Assembly: GCF_934754925.1 (NCBI RefSeq)
Contig: NZ_CAKVJA010000009.1
Location: 1 to 64,000 of the forward strand
DNA length: 64,000 bases
Reading direction: 5' to 3'
Source of the DNA: an uncultured Clostridium sp.
Lineage (GTDB): Bacteria > Bacillota > Clostridia > Clostridiales > Clostridiaceae
The translations under genes and the position numbers were made by a program. Positions 53,375 to 62,870 of the stretch are shown here, piece by piece; position 1 is the first letter of the stretch, and each line of letters starts with the position of its first letter. The notes beneath the pieces were generated by a model. The model did no database searches. It was not told the origin of the DNA and saw only the letters and a program-made list of their open reading frames with translations.

Positions 53375-55636
53375 TTATTTTAATTTCCATATATCTTCAT
53401 TGTATTGAGCAATTGTTCTATCTGATGAGAAGAATCCTGCTTTACTGATGTTTATTAAAACTTTTCTATTCCAAGTTTCTCTATCTTCATAATCTTTAAA
53501 TACTTTATCCTTAGTTTTAATATAATCTTCAATATCAAGTAACGTCATGAACCAGTCCTTAACTATTAATTCATGGTGAAGTCTGTTTAGATTAACTTCA
53601 TCTCCAACCTTTAACATTTCATCACTTACTATAAAGTCAACTAGTTCCTTGATATTTTCTTTTTCATAATATTTCTTTGAAATATAGTCAGCTTTCTTAT
53701 AATGCTCAATTACTTGTTCACTTGACTCACCAAAGATATAGATGTTATCATCACCAACTAATTGATGAATTTCAACGTTAGCTCCATCTTCAGTTCCTAA
53801 AGTTAATGCACCATTTAACATAAACTTCATATTACCTGTTCCTGAAGCTTCCTTAGATGCTAAAGAAATTTGTTCAGAAACATCACAAGCTGGTATTAAC
53901 TTAGAAGCTTTAGTTACATTATAGTTTTCAACCATAACAACTTTTAAATGTTTGCTAACAAGTGGATCATTATTTATAATTTCTTGTAAGCAAAGAATTG
54001 TATGAATTATATCCTGTGCAATTATATAAGCTGGTGCAGCCTTTGCTCCAAATATCATTGTGATTGGAGTTGTTGGAATGTTTCCTGCTTTAATATCTAA
54101 ATATTTATGAATGATATATAAAACATTCATTTGTTGTCTCTTATATTCGTGAAGTCTCTTTATTTGAATATCAAAAATAGAGTTTTCATCTATTTCAATA
54201 TTTTGAGTGTCTTTTAAATATTTCTTTAATGCAATTTTATTATGCTTCTTTATTTCTCCAAGCTTTTTTAATACCTCTTTGTTATCAACATACTTACCTA
54301 AATCTTCTAATTTAGTTGCATCAGTCTTGAACTCATCACCAATAAGTTCTGTAATATAATTAGTTAATTCATTATTACAGTGGATTAACCATCTTCTAAA
54401 AGTTATACCATTTGTCTTATTATTAAATTTTTCTGGATAGATATCATAAAATGGTCTTAATTCTTCTTGTTCTAATATTTCTGTGTGAAGTGCTGCAACA
54501 CCATTTACACTAAATCCATAATGAATATCCATATGAGCCATATGAACTCTATCATCTTTATCTATAATATAGACTCTTTCATCATCATATTTTTCTTTAA
54601 CTAAGTTGTCTAATTCTCTTATAATTGGCATTAGTTGAGGCACAACCTTTTCTAAATAAGCTATTGGCCATTTTTCTAATGCTTCAGCTAATATTGTATG
54701 ATTTGTATATGCACAAGTCTTGGTAACGATACCGATAGCTTCTTGCATTTCGATACCCTTTTCTCCTAATAATCTTATTAATTCTGGTATAACCATTGAA
54801 GGGTGTGTATCATTAATTTGAACAACTACATGCTCATGTAACTTGTGTAAGTCATATCCATTCTCTTCTGCTTCTAAAAGAATTAATTGCGCAGCATTAC
54901 TTACCATAAAATATTGTTGATATATTCTTAATAAGTGTCCTGCTTCATCACTATCATCTGGATATAAGAATAATGTTAAGTTTTCTTTAATATCCTCTTT
55001 ATCAAAACTTATTCCATCTTTAACTAAATCTTCATTAATTGTATCAATATCAAATAATCTTAATTTATTTGAAGCTTGATTGTATCCTGTTACATCTATA
55101 TCATATAATGTTGAAGTTACCTTAAATCCACCAAATAATACATCAAATTTAATGTTAGATTTATTTAACCAACTTTCAGGAGTTATCCATGGGTTCTTTT
55201 CAGCTGTTTGTTTATTATTCTTAAATACTTGCTTAAATAATCCATAGTGATAGTTTAATCCAACACCATCTCCGTTTAAACCTAACGTTGCTATTGAATC
55301 TAAGAAACATGCAGCTAATCTTCCTAATCCACCATTTCCTAATGAAGGTTCTAACTCTATTTCTTCTATTTCAGTTAAATCCTTTCCATTAGCAGCTAAC
55401 ACTTCTTTAACTTCATCATAAAGGCCTAAATTTATTAAATTATTTGATAATAATTTTCCGATTAAAAATTCTGCTGAAATATAATATAATTTTTTACTAC
55501 CTTTATTTGTTCCTTTATTTTTAATACATCCTTTTGTCATTTCTAATAATGCTAAATATACTTCTTCGTTTGTTGCTTCTTCTATTGATTTTTGAAATCT
55601 ATTTTTTAAGATTTCAGCTAAATTATTTTTTACCAT
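53375..55636 (-). CDS. glgP: Glycogen/maltodextrin phosphorylase
   Basis: The 753-residue protein is a family GT35 phosphorylase. LEPSLGNGGLGRLAACFLDS, NDTHPSMVIPELIR, TNGITFRRWL, QIKRLHEYKRQQMNVL and EASGTGNMKFMLNGALTLGTEDGANVEI (with the pyridoxal-phosphate Lys) are all present. It is slightly shorter than the roughly 800-residue animal enzymes, lacking much of the N-terminal regulatory extension. It releases glucose-1-phosphate from alpha-1,4-glucans. It is monocistronic here, with no other glg genes in the window. Confidence 0.97.
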   Translation of the reverse strand: MVKNNLAEILKNRFQKSIEEATNEEVYLALLEMTKGCIKNKGTNKGSKKLYYISAEFLIGKLLSNNLINLGLYDEVKEVLAANGKDLTEIEEIELEPSLGNGGLGRLAACFLDSIATLGLNGDGVGLNYHYGLFKQVFKNNKQTAEKNPWITPESWLNKSNIKFDVLFGGFKVTSTLYDIDVTGYNQASNKLRLFDIDTINEDLVKDGISFDKEDIKENLTLFLYPDDSDEAGHLLRIYQQYFMVSNAAQLILLEAEENGYDLHKLHEHVVVQINDTHPSMVIPELIRLLGEKGIEMQEAIGIVTKTCAYTNHTILAEALEKWPIAYLEKVVPQLMPIIRELDNLVKEKYDDERVYIIDKDDRVHMAHMDIHYGFSVNGVAALHTEILEQEELRPFYDIYPEKFNNKTNGITFRRWLIHCNNELTNYITELIGDEFKTDATKLEDLGKYVDNKEVLKKLGEIKKHNKIALKKYLKDTQNIEIDENSIFDIQIKRLHEYKRQQMNVLYIIHKYLDIKAGNIPTTPITMIFGAKAAPAYIIAQDIIHTILCLQEIINNDPLVSKHLKVVMVENYNVTKASKLIPACDVSEQISLASKEASGTGNMKFMLNGALTLGTEDGANVEIHQLVGDDNIYIFGESSEQVIEHYKKADYISKKYYEKENIKELVDFIVSDEMLKVGDEVNLNRLHHELIVKDWFMTLLDIEDYIKTKDKVFKDYEDRETWNRKVLINISKAGFFSSDRTIAQYNEDIWKLK

Positions 55637-55855
55637 AATAAATTATCCCACCTTAAATTCATTATTTTTAATAATATTTAATAACTTATTTTATAATTAT
55701 CTCATTTACAATTATATAATAACAATTTTTAAAAATAATCTTTGTACATTTTTTTTATTTTTTGTATATTTTTTATGTTACTTTTAAAAAATATACTATT
55801 TTTATACGTTTTCTTGTAATCTTTTTCATGGCTACCTCTTAAATCTTCAAAAAAA

Positions 55856-55885
55856 TAATAGGCATACCTTTCAGTATACCTATTT
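55856..55885 (-). terminator. Terminator of murE
   Basis: AATAGG-ATAC and GTAT-CCTATT pair with a small mismatch. A T-run follows on the minus strand. Confidence 0.65.
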
Positions 55886-55902
55886 TTAAAATAATTATTT
55901 AA

Positions 55903-57378
55903 TTAAATGCTATCAAAATAATTTATAACTGTTTCTTTATCACTAAAATGATGTTTTACTGTTCCTATTATTTGATAATCTTCGTGACCTTTTCCTGCTA
56001 TAACAACTATATCATCTTTACCTGCAATTCTACATGCATACTCTATAGCTTCTTTTCTATCTTCAATAACAGTATGACTATCCTTAATTCCCTCTAATAT
56101 ATCTTCTATTATTCTGTGTGGATCTTCTGTTCGTGGATTATCAGACGTTACTATTGCAACATCACTATATTTTTCAGCAATTGCTCCCATTAAAGGTCTC
56201 TTGGTTTTATCTCTATCTCCACCACAACCGAATACTGTTATTAATTTTCCTTTAACAACTTCCTTCATAGTTTCTAAAATATTTTCTAATCCATCTGGAG
56301 TATGAGCATAATCTATAACTATTGTAGATTTCATTTTATCATGATATACTCTTTCACATCTTCCAGCAACTGCTTTCATTGTATCAAAACCTTCTATGAC
56401 ATCATCTACATTTACATATCCACCAACAACAAGCATTCCTATAACACCTAATGCATTATAAATATTATAAAGTCCTGGAATATGAAGCTTAATACTTCCC
56501 TTAAATTCTTCATCTATATATAAGTCAAAAGTTGAACCATTTGCTTGTAAGTCTAAATTTTTAGCCCTAACATATCCAGAATTTACTCCATAAGAAGTAA
56601 CAACTTTATTATCATTGCTATTCTCATATAATGTATCTAACATTCTTTTTCCATATTGATCATCACAATTTATAACAGTAGTTTCAGCTCCCTTAATAAA
56701 CTTAAACTTTGCATTATAATAATTTTCAAATGTCTTATGATAGTCCATATGATCTTGAGTTAAGTTTGTAAACATACCTCTGCTGAAGTTTAATCCTTCT
56801 ACTCTTCCCATTGCAGATGCATGAGATGATACTTCCATTAAGCAGTATTTACAGCCCGCTTCTCTCATATCCTTAATAAGTCTAAATAATTCTATAGCTT
56901 CTGGAGTTGTCATTGATGTAGGAATCATCTTATCACCAATATAATTGGCTATAGTTCCTATAAGACCAACCTTGTTTCCTGCATGTTCTAATATGTGCTT
57001 CATCATATATGTTGATGTAGTCTTTCCGTTAGTACCTGTTACCCCTAAGAATGTTAAGTCACCATCTTGTATGTTAAAGAATGTCTTTGCAATAATAGCC
57101 ATACATTCTCTTGTATCACTTACCCTTATGTAAGCAACGCCTTCTTTAATATCACTTATATCTTTACTGTGAACAATTACCTTTGCACCTTTTTCTATGG
57201 CATCATTTATTAAATCATGCCCATCTACTTTTAATCCTATAACAGCAATAAAAAGACTTCCTTCTATTACTTCCCTTGTATCTCTTGTAATATCTATAAC
57301 ATTTATTTTTGTATAATCTATTTCATTTGTAGAAGTATAATCTAACTTTGAATTTTTCAATATTTCACTTAATAACAT
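55903..57378 (-). CDS. murE: UDP-MurNAc-tripeptide synthetase MurE (diaminopimelate type)
   Basis: The 491-residue ligase has an N-terminal UDP-binding domain (DTREVIEGSLFIAVIGLKVDGHD) and the ATP site GVTGTNGKTTSTYMM. CLMEVSSHA, ARCERVYHD-type AGRCERV and the specificity motif DNPRTEDP follow. The DNPR sequence marks use of diaminopimelate rather than lysine. It adds the third residue of the peptidoglycan stem in the cytoplasm. It is divergent from asnB, whose products can amidate cell-wall diaminopimelate in some Gram-positives. Confidence 0.96.
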   Translation of the reverse strand: MLLSEILKNSKLDYTSTNEIDYTKINVIDITRDTREVIEGSLFIAVIGLKVDGHDLINDAIEKGAKVIVHSKDISDIKEGVAYIRVSDTRECMAIIAKTFFNIQDGDLTFLGVTGTNGKTTSTYMMKHILEHAGNKVGLIGTIANYIGDKMIPTSMTTPEAIELFRLIKDMREAGCKYCLMEVSSHASAMGRVEGLNFSRGMFTNLTQDHMDYHKTFENYYNAKFKFIKGAETTVINCDDQYGKRMLDTLYENSNDNKVVTSYGVNSGYVRAKNLDLQANGSTFDLYIDEEFKGSIKLHIPGLYNIYNALGVIGMLVVGGYVNVDDVIEGFDTMKAVAGRCERVYHDKMKSTIVIDYAHTPDGLENILETMKEVVKGKLITVFGCGGDRDKTKRPLMGAIAEKYSDVAIVTSDNPRTEDPHRIIEDILEGIKDSHTVIEDRKEAIEYACRIAGKDDIVVIAGKGHEDYQIIGTVKHHFSDKETVINYFDSI

Positions 57379-57644
57379 CTAAAATCTCCTTATCTTAAAT
57401 TGATTTTCATTAATTATTTATAACAATGTATTTTATTATCTCATAATATTGTACATCATTTATAGTGCTTTATCTATAAAAAGTGATTTAATGAATAAAT
57501 AAATCTATATTTTATTATATTCAATTCTTTTGTGATGCTTACTACTTTTATAAATAACACTTTTACTAATTATTTTTATTTAATCTATATATTTTTTATA
57601 AATTTTGTGGCATTTTAATTCCATTTATAATATAATTTAACAAA

Positions 57645-57804
57645 TAGTTTTTTTAATTTTAGTCATCAAAGGCGATGATAAAGCAAATTAATAATTAAAA
57701 ATACAGGTTATATTTTTATTTTTTAATTACTATTTGCTATATTTGAGCCTTTATCTAGATAGGAATTTTTTAAGGCTCGCATTTAGCGGGCCTTTATTAT
57801 TTTA
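57645..57804 (+). ncRNA. Attenuator leader of asnB, ligand unknown
   Basis: A TATAAT-like promoter near 57620-57640 starts a leader of about 160 nt. It contains the hairpin TCATC/GATGA (57663-57678) and a long AT-rich stem (AGCAAAT with ATTTGCT, 57681-57738). GAGCCTT (57745-57751) can pair with AAGGCTC (57772-57778). The latter is also the 5' arm of a strong terminator ending 57794. The two pairings exclude each other, as in riboswitches. No T-box, lysine, glycine or SAM consensus is visible. Confidence 0.6.
57772..57804 (+). terminator. Leader terminator before asnB
   Basis: AAGGCTCGC and GCGGGCCTT form a 9-bp stem with loop ATTTA, followed by TTATTATTTT. It lies in the leader, 19 nt before the coding start. 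Confidence 0.8.
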
Positions 57805-57822
57805 TAAAAGGGGGCTAAAAAC

Positions 57823-59409
57823 TTGTGTAGCTTTGTTGTATTTTCTTCTAATGAATTAAATTTTTCTTATTTATCAAATGCTTTAAAAAAACTTAAACAT
57901 AGAGGGCCGGATAATAACTATGCTGCTATTGAAAATCATCTATCTTGGGGCTTTAACCGTTTATCAATAATGGATTTATCTTCTAATGGAAATCAACCTT
58001 TTAAATATAATTCATGCGAACTTGTATGTAATGGTGAAATATATAATTATTCATCTTTAAAAGAATTATTAAGTGATGAATATAAATTTCATTCAAATAG
58101 TGATTGTGAAGTATTAATACCTCTATATTATAAATATGGCATAGAGATAATGTGTAAAATGCTGGATGCTGAATTTGCTTTAGTATTATATGATGCTAAA
58201 ACTAATTCCATAATGGCTGCTAGAGATCCAATGGGAATCAGACCTATGTTTTATGGATACACAAAAGAAGATCATAAAATTTCTTTTGCAAGTGAAGCAA
58301 AAGGTTTAATTGATTATTGCGATAATATTATGCCATTTCCTCCTGGACATTATTATAAGGATGGAGAATTTATTTGCTATAATGATTTATCAGATTCAAA
58401 GTTTATTAATAACGATAATTTAGAAACCATTTTTAACAATATAAGAACTAAATTAGTTTCAGCTGTAGAAAAAAGGCTTCATGCAGATGCACCTATTGGA
58501 TATTTATTAAGTGGAGGATTAGACTCTTCTCTTGTATGTTCTATTGCTCAAAGACTTAGTAATAAGCCAATCAAAACTTTTGCTATAGGAATGAATACTG
58601 ATCCAATAGATTTAAAATATGCAAAACAAGCTGCTAAATTTTTAGGTACAGACCATACTGAAGTTATAATAACAAAAGAGGATGTATTAAGTTCCTTAGA
58701 AGAGGTTATTTATCATTTAGAAACATTTGATATTACTACTATTAGAGCAAGTATTGGAATGTATTTATTATGTAAATATATCCATGAAAATACTGATTTA
58801 AAAGTTATTTTGACAGGTGAGGTAAGTGATGAATTGTTTGGTTATAAATATACTGATTTCGCACCTTCTCCAAGGGAGTTCCAAAAAGAATCTCAAAAAA
58901 GAATTAAGGAACTTTATATGTATGATGTTTTAAGAGCTGATCGTTGTATTTCTGCTCATGCTTTAGAAGGACGAGTTCCTTTCGCAGATATTGATTTTGT
59001 AAATTATGTGATGAGCATTAATCCATCAAAAAAAATGAATGCTTACGACAAAGGTAAATATTTATTAAGAAAAGCATTTGAAGAAGATAACTATCTACCT
59101 AAAGATTTATTATATCGTGAAAAAGCTGCTTTTAGTGATGCTGTTGGTCATTCTCTAGTAGATTACTTAAAGGAATATGCCGAAGAAAAATATACTTATG
59201 CTGATCTTGAATTAGCTAAAGAAAAATATAAATATTGCACACCATTCACTAAGGAATCTCTTCTTTATAGAGATATTTTTGAAAAATATTATTCTGGAAA
59301 TGCTAAGTGGATTAAAGATTTTTGGATGCCTAATAAATCTTGGGAAGGATGTAATGTTAATGATCCTAGCGCTAGAGTTCTTTCTAATTATGGTGATAGT
59401 GGAAAATAG
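57823..59409 (+). CDS. asnB: Glutamine-hydrolysing asparagine synthase
   Basis: The 528-residue protein has Cys2 as N-terminal nucleophile and the glutaminase motifs HRGPDN, NRLSIMD and CNGEIYNY (1-200). The synthetase domain follows with PP-loop LLSGGLDSSLV (about residue 228) and TGEVSDELFGYKY. The size fits AsnB. It starts with TTG after GGGGGC. It makes asparagine, though some Firmicutes members amidate cell-wall diaminopimelate; divergent murE makes that possible but does not prove it. Expression is likely controlled by the leader terminator. Confidence 0.9.
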   Translation: MCSFVVFSSNELNFSYLSNALKKLKHRGPDNNYAAIENHLSWGFNRLSIMDLSSNGNQPFKYNSCELVCNGEIYNYSSLKELLSDEYKFHSNSDCEVLIPLYYKYGIEIMCKMLDAEFALVLYDAKTNSIMAARDPMGIRPMFYGYTKEDHKISFASEAKGLIDYCDNIMPFPPGHYYKDGEFICYNDLSDSKFINNDNLETIFNNIRTKLVSAVEKRLHADAPIGYLLSGGLDSSLVCSIAQRLSNKPIKTFAIGMNTDPIDLKYAKQAAKFLGTDHTEVIITKEDVLSSLEEVIYHLETFDITTIRASIGMYLLCKYIHENTDLKVILTGEVSDELFGYKYTDFAPSPREFQKESQKRIKELYMYDVLRADRCISAHALEGRVPFADIDFVNYVMSINPSKKMNAYDKGKYLLRKAFEEDNYLPKDLLYREKAAFSDAVGHSLVDYLKEYAEEKYTYADLELAKEKYKYCTPFTKESLLYRDIFEKYYSGNAKWIKDFWMPNKSWEGCNVNDPSARVLSNYGDSGK

Positions 59410-59418
59410 TAAAGTCTT

Positions 59419-59447
59419 AAGGAGCCTTTTTAATTTGTAGGCTCCTT
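59419..59447 (+). terminator. Terminator of asnB
   Basis: AAGGAGCC and GGCTCCTT form an 8-bp perfect stem, followed by a T-run. Confidence 0.9.
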
Positions 59448-59533
59448 TTTATAATTAAATAACTTGTTATTAAGCATATTCTATATTCTTAGTGATATAA
59501 TTAATACAAAAGTTCTATTTTAGAGGTGAACAT

Positions 59534-60490
59534 ATGAAGGAAATCATAATAATTTTACTATTTATTATACTTATAGCTTTAATAATAGTAATTTACTATG
59601 GCGGAAATTACTTATACAACTTAGGTATAAACCCAAAATACCCAAAAGATTTAATATTTAAAAATAACTCTAATAAAGAAACAAAACAAAATGAAACTAG
59701 TGGTGTTTCTACTGTAGATAGTAAAACATGGTTGCTTAAATATAGTAACTATGAAGATTTATTTATTAAATCTAAAGACAATTTAATATTACATAACTAC
59801 GTTATAAAAAATAAAAATACCTCTAGCAAATGGGTTATTGCCGTTCATGGCTATACTTCTCAAGGCATATATATGGCTTCATACGCTCAAAAGTTTTATG
59901 ATATGGGATATAATATTATAATTCCTGATTTAAGAGGTCACGGTAAAAGTGAAGGTACCTATATAGGAATGGGGTGGCATGAAAGACTTGATATTGTTGA
60001 TTTATCAAATTATATTGCTAATACTTATAAAGGTTCTCAAATTGTTCTTTTTGGTGTTTCCATGGGAGCTGCAACTGTTATGAATGCTTCTGGTGAAAAG
60101 TTGCCTCACAATGTTAAGGCAATAATAGAAGACTGTGGATATACCTCTGCTTGGAATCAGTTTGCTTATCAATTAAAAGCATTATTTAAAGTACCATCAT
60201 TTCCTATGATGCAAGTAGCAAGCATTATTTGTAAAGTTCGTGCTGGATATTTTATTAGTGAAGCATCATCTATTAAGCAAATAAAAAAATCAGTGACTCC
60301 AACACTTTTTATTCATGGCGATAAAGATGGATTTGTTCCTTTCTTTATGCTTGATGAACTATATAATGCCTCACCTGTTGAAAAAGAAAAATTAATTATC
60401 AACGGTGCAGCTCATGCCAGAGCTAGCTACGTTAATCCTAAGTTATATTGGGAAACTGTAGAAAGATTTTTAAATAAATATATTAACTAA
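59534..60490 (+). CDS. Membrane-anchored alpha/beta hydrolase
   Basis: The 318-residue protein has a single N-terminal transmembrane segment (residues 3-25). A serine hydrolase domain follows with oxyanion motif VIAVHGYTSQG, IIPDLRGHGKSEG, nucleophile elbow FGVSMGAATVM, acid residue in IHGDKDGFVP and catalytic His in GAAHARASY. It is of the BEM46/YqkD-like type found in Firmicutes. The domain probably faces the outside of the membrane. The substrate is unknown. Its stop codon is provided by, or directly abuts, the palindromic element copy 2. Confidence 0.88.
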   Translation: MKEIIIILLFIILIALIIVIYYGGNYLYNLGINPKYPKDLIFKNNSNKETKQNETSGVSTVDSKTWLLKYSNYEDLFIKSKDNLILHNYVIKNKNTSSKWVIAVHGYTSQGIYMASYAQKFYDMGYNIIIPDLRGHGKSEGTYIGMGWHERLDIVDLSNYIANTYKGSQIVLFGVSMGAATVMNASGEKLPHNVKAIIEDCGYTSAWNQFAYQLKALFKVPSFPMMQVASIICKVRAGYFISEASSIKQIKKSVTPTLFIHGDKDGFVPFFMLDELYNASPVEKEKLIINGAAHARASYVNPKLYWETVERFLNKYIN

Positions 60491-60727
60491 ATTGCGCACT
60501 ACATGGATGGAAAAAATGAAATATTAATTTGGAGGGAATATTGAAATTAAGCCGTAGAATTTAATCTTTGTGGAATTGAACTTGCGTAAAGAAGTTGTAT
60601 TGAAGCGTCAGCGGCTTTTACAACTTTAGCAAGTTCAATGGAACAAAGATATAAATTCTAGGCGAAAATTTCACCGTTCCCGGAAAATAAATATTTCATT
60701 TTTTCGCCTCATGTAATGCGCAATTTA
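60488..60727. repeat. Long palindromic repeat element, copy 2
   Basis: The 240-bp element has arms of about 98 nt. TAAATTGCGCACTACATG begins the left arm and the inverted TAAATTGCGCATTACATG ends the right. An inner stem pairs AGTTGTA with TACAACT around 60596-60630. A 57-nt block (60652-60708) is nearly identical, inverted, to 21047-21103 of copy 1. The TAA of each flanking gene lies in the terminal repeat. It has no coding frame. Confidence 0.85.
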
Positions 60728-60934
60728 TTTCATGTTTAATATTGATCTTGTTTTTATGATAAACTCAACTTCACTTGCAGCTTCAACAAATTCTCCATTA
60801 ACCATGGCAACTATAGTTCCATCCATTCTTCCACCACATTCACCTATGCATCCACAAACTATTTTTTCATCTTTAAACTCCTTTTTCACTATATCTAGGT
60901 CTATTCCTGAACATCCTGGACACATTACTATCAT
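60725..60934 (-). CDS. DUF1450-like small cysteine protein
   Basis: The 69-residue protein has CPGCSG near the start and CGCIGECGGRMDGTIVAMVNGEFVEA in the middle, resembling the YuzB/DUF1450 family, with five cysteines that could bind metal. The function of the family is unknown. AAAGGAGAT precedes the ATG. It lies convergent to the hydrolase gene, and its stop codon TAA is formed by the terminal repeat of the palindromic element. Confidence 0.6.
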   Translation of the reverse strand: MIVMCPGCSGIDLDIVKKEFKDEKIVCGCIGECGGRMDGTIVAMVNGEFVEAASEVEFIIKTRSILNMK

Positions 60935-60987
60935 TTTTTTATCTCCTTTTAATATGTATTTTTAAATTATTTATTTTATTATACAAT

Positions 60988-61038
60988 ATAAGCTACCTCA
61001 GAGGTAAATCCATTTATTGGATTAACCTCTGAGGTAGC
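60988..61038. terminator. Nested palindromic hairpin after the ABC exporter genes
   Basis: GCTACCTCAGAGGT and ACCTCTGAGGTAGC pair perfectly, extended by AATCC/GGATT after a mismatch. Each arm itself holds the palindrome ACCTC(A/T)GAGGT. A T-rich stretch follows on both strands. It can end the exporter transcript, and it also overlaps the promoter region of the DUF1450-like gene. Confidence 0.6.
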
Positions 61039-61049
61039 CCGATTTTTGT

Positions 61050-62870
61050 CTAAATTTCTATTCCTTTTTTAAATTGGCTATTATATAGGTTTGCATAGAA
61101 TCCATCTTTAGCTAAAAGCTCATCATGAGTTCCACTTTCAATAATTTTTCCATCCTTTAAAGCTAAAATCTTATCTGCATTTTTAATAGTGCTTAATCTA
61201 TGGGCTATTACAAAAGTAGTCTTTCCTTTCATAAGTTTAAGCATTGCATTTTGAATTAATACTTCTGTTCTTGTATCTATTGAAGAGGTTGCCTCATCTA
61301 ATATTAAAATGGATGCATTGGATAAAACAGCTCTTGCAATAGCTAAAAGCTGTCTTTGCCCTTGTGATAAATTACTACCATTATCTGATAATACTGTATT
61401 ATATCCTTGCGGAAGTTGCTTTATAAAATGATGTGCATCGGCAATTTTTGCTGCTTCTATAACTTCTTCATTACTAGCAGATAATCTTCCATATCTTATA
61501 TTTTCACTAACAGTTTCTGAAAATAAGTAAGTATCTTGAAGTACCATTGCTACTGTTTTTCTTAAACTTTCTCTAGTTATTTCATCTATATTTCTTCCAT
61601 CAATTAATATTTGTCCACTATCAATATTATAAAACTTAGTCAGCAAATTAACTATTGTAGTTTTACCTGCTCCTGTTGGTCCAACTATTGCAATAACTTC
61701 ACCCTTTTTGGCTTCTAATGAAACATTTTTTAATATTTCTTTTCCATTAGTGTAAGAAAAGGTTACATCCTTTAATTCAACATGACCTTCTATATTATCA
61801 ATATCAACTGCATCTTTTTTATCCTTTTCCTTTTCTTCATCAATTACTTCAAATACTCTTTCTGCTCCTGCAAGTGCACTTTGAATAGTATTAAAAAGAT
61901 TCATTATCTCATTTATTGGTCTTGTAAAATTTCTCATATAAAGTAAAAATGAAAATACAATACCAACAGTAAGTGCATATCCCTTTAAAATTAGGTATCC
62001 ACCTGTAACTGAAATTATTAAATATGAAATATTATTTATAAAATTATTTATTGGACCCATAAATGAAGAAACACCTTGGGCTATTATTGCGCTTTTAGTA
62101 AGCCTTTCATTTATTTCTGAAAACTCCTCTTTAACCCTTTCTTCTTCTGAAAATAATAACACAACCTTTTGTCCTGATACCATTTCTTCAATATAGCCAT
62201 TTAAATTTCCAAGCTCTTTTTGTTGCTTCACAAAAAAACCTTGAGTTTTCTTAGCTAATGTTTTTGTTGTTATAAAAGTTAAAGGTATTGTTATTATTCC
62301 TATTAAAGTTAATATTGGACTTAATAATATCATGGCAATAAACATTCCAATTATATTTATTATTCCAGAAAATAACTGAGTTACACTTTGAGATAAAGTT
62401 GTATTTATATTATCAACATCATTAGTAAGTCTGCTCATTAAATCTCCACTTGAATTATTATCAAAATATTTAAGTGGTAAACTTTGAAGCGCAGTAAATA
62501 ATTCTCCTCTTATTTTAGCTGAAACTTTTTGCGATATTTTAATCATTACACTATTCTGATAGTAAGTTGAAAATATATTTACTAAATACATCAAAACTAA
62601 TATCATACATATAAAGGCTAACCCCTTTATATCTCCAGTTTTAATAAATTTATCTATTGTGTATCCATTTAATCTTGTCCCTAAAATACTAATTAAAGTT
62701 GTTATAAAGCATAAAATAAATACTACAAATATATTAATTTTCTTTTCAATTAAATATCCAAGTAATCTCTTTATAGTTCCCTTAATATCCTTAATCTTTT
62801 CTACCTTTTTTCTATGCAATTGGTGAGGTCCAGCTCCTGGTCTCATTTGTATTGGTGACTTATTAGACAT
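61050..62870 (-). CDS. ABC exporter half-transporter, second of a heterodimer
   Basis: The 606-residue protein has six transmembrane segments (about residues 40-330) and a C-terminal ATPase. The ATPase has Walker A IVGPTGAGKTTIV, Q-loop VLQDTYLFSETV, signature LSQGQRQLLAIARAV (Gln instead of Gly in the LSGGQ motif), Walker B ILILDEATSSID and H-switch VIAHRLSTI. The Glu after Walker B is intact, so this half holds the catalytic residue. It overlaps the upstream half-transporter gene by 8 nt, as in YheHI/LmrCD/BmrCD drug exporters. Substrates are unknown. Confidence 0.92.
   Translation of the reverse strand: MSNKSPIQMRPGAGPHQLHRKKVEKIKDIKGTIKRLLGYLIEKKINIFVVFILCFITTLISILGTRLNGYTIDKFIKTGDIKGLAFICMILVLMYLVNIFSTYYQNSVMIKISQKVSAKIRGELFTALQSLPLKYFDNNSSGDLMSRLTNDVDNINTTLSQSVTQLFSGIINIIGMFIAMILLSPILTLIGIITIPLTFITTKTLAKKTQGFFVKQQKELGNLNGYIEEMVSGQKVVLLFSEEERVKEEFSEINERLTKSAIIAQGVSSFMGPINNFINNISYLIISVTGGYLILKGYALTVGIVFSFLLYMRNFTRPINEIMNLFNTIQSALAGAERVFEVIDEEKEKDKKDAVDIDNIEGHVELKDVTFSYTNGKEILKNVSLEAKKGEVIAIVGPTGAGKTTIVNLLTKFYNIDSGQILIDGRNIDEITRESLRKTVAMVLQDTYLFSETVSENIRYGRLSASNEEVIEAAKIADAHHFIKQLPQGYNTVLSDNGSNLSQGQRQLLAIARAVLSNASILILDEATSSIDTRTEVLIQNAMLKLMKGKTTFVIAHRLSTIKNADKILALKDGKIIESGTHDELLAKDGFYANLYNSQFKKGIEI

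Noticed and set aside
57645..57804. T-box riboswitch for tRNA-Asn before asnB
   Set aside because: The GATGATAAAG stretch recalls a T-box stem I start, but the leader is too short and has no TGGNACCGCG antiterminator sequence.
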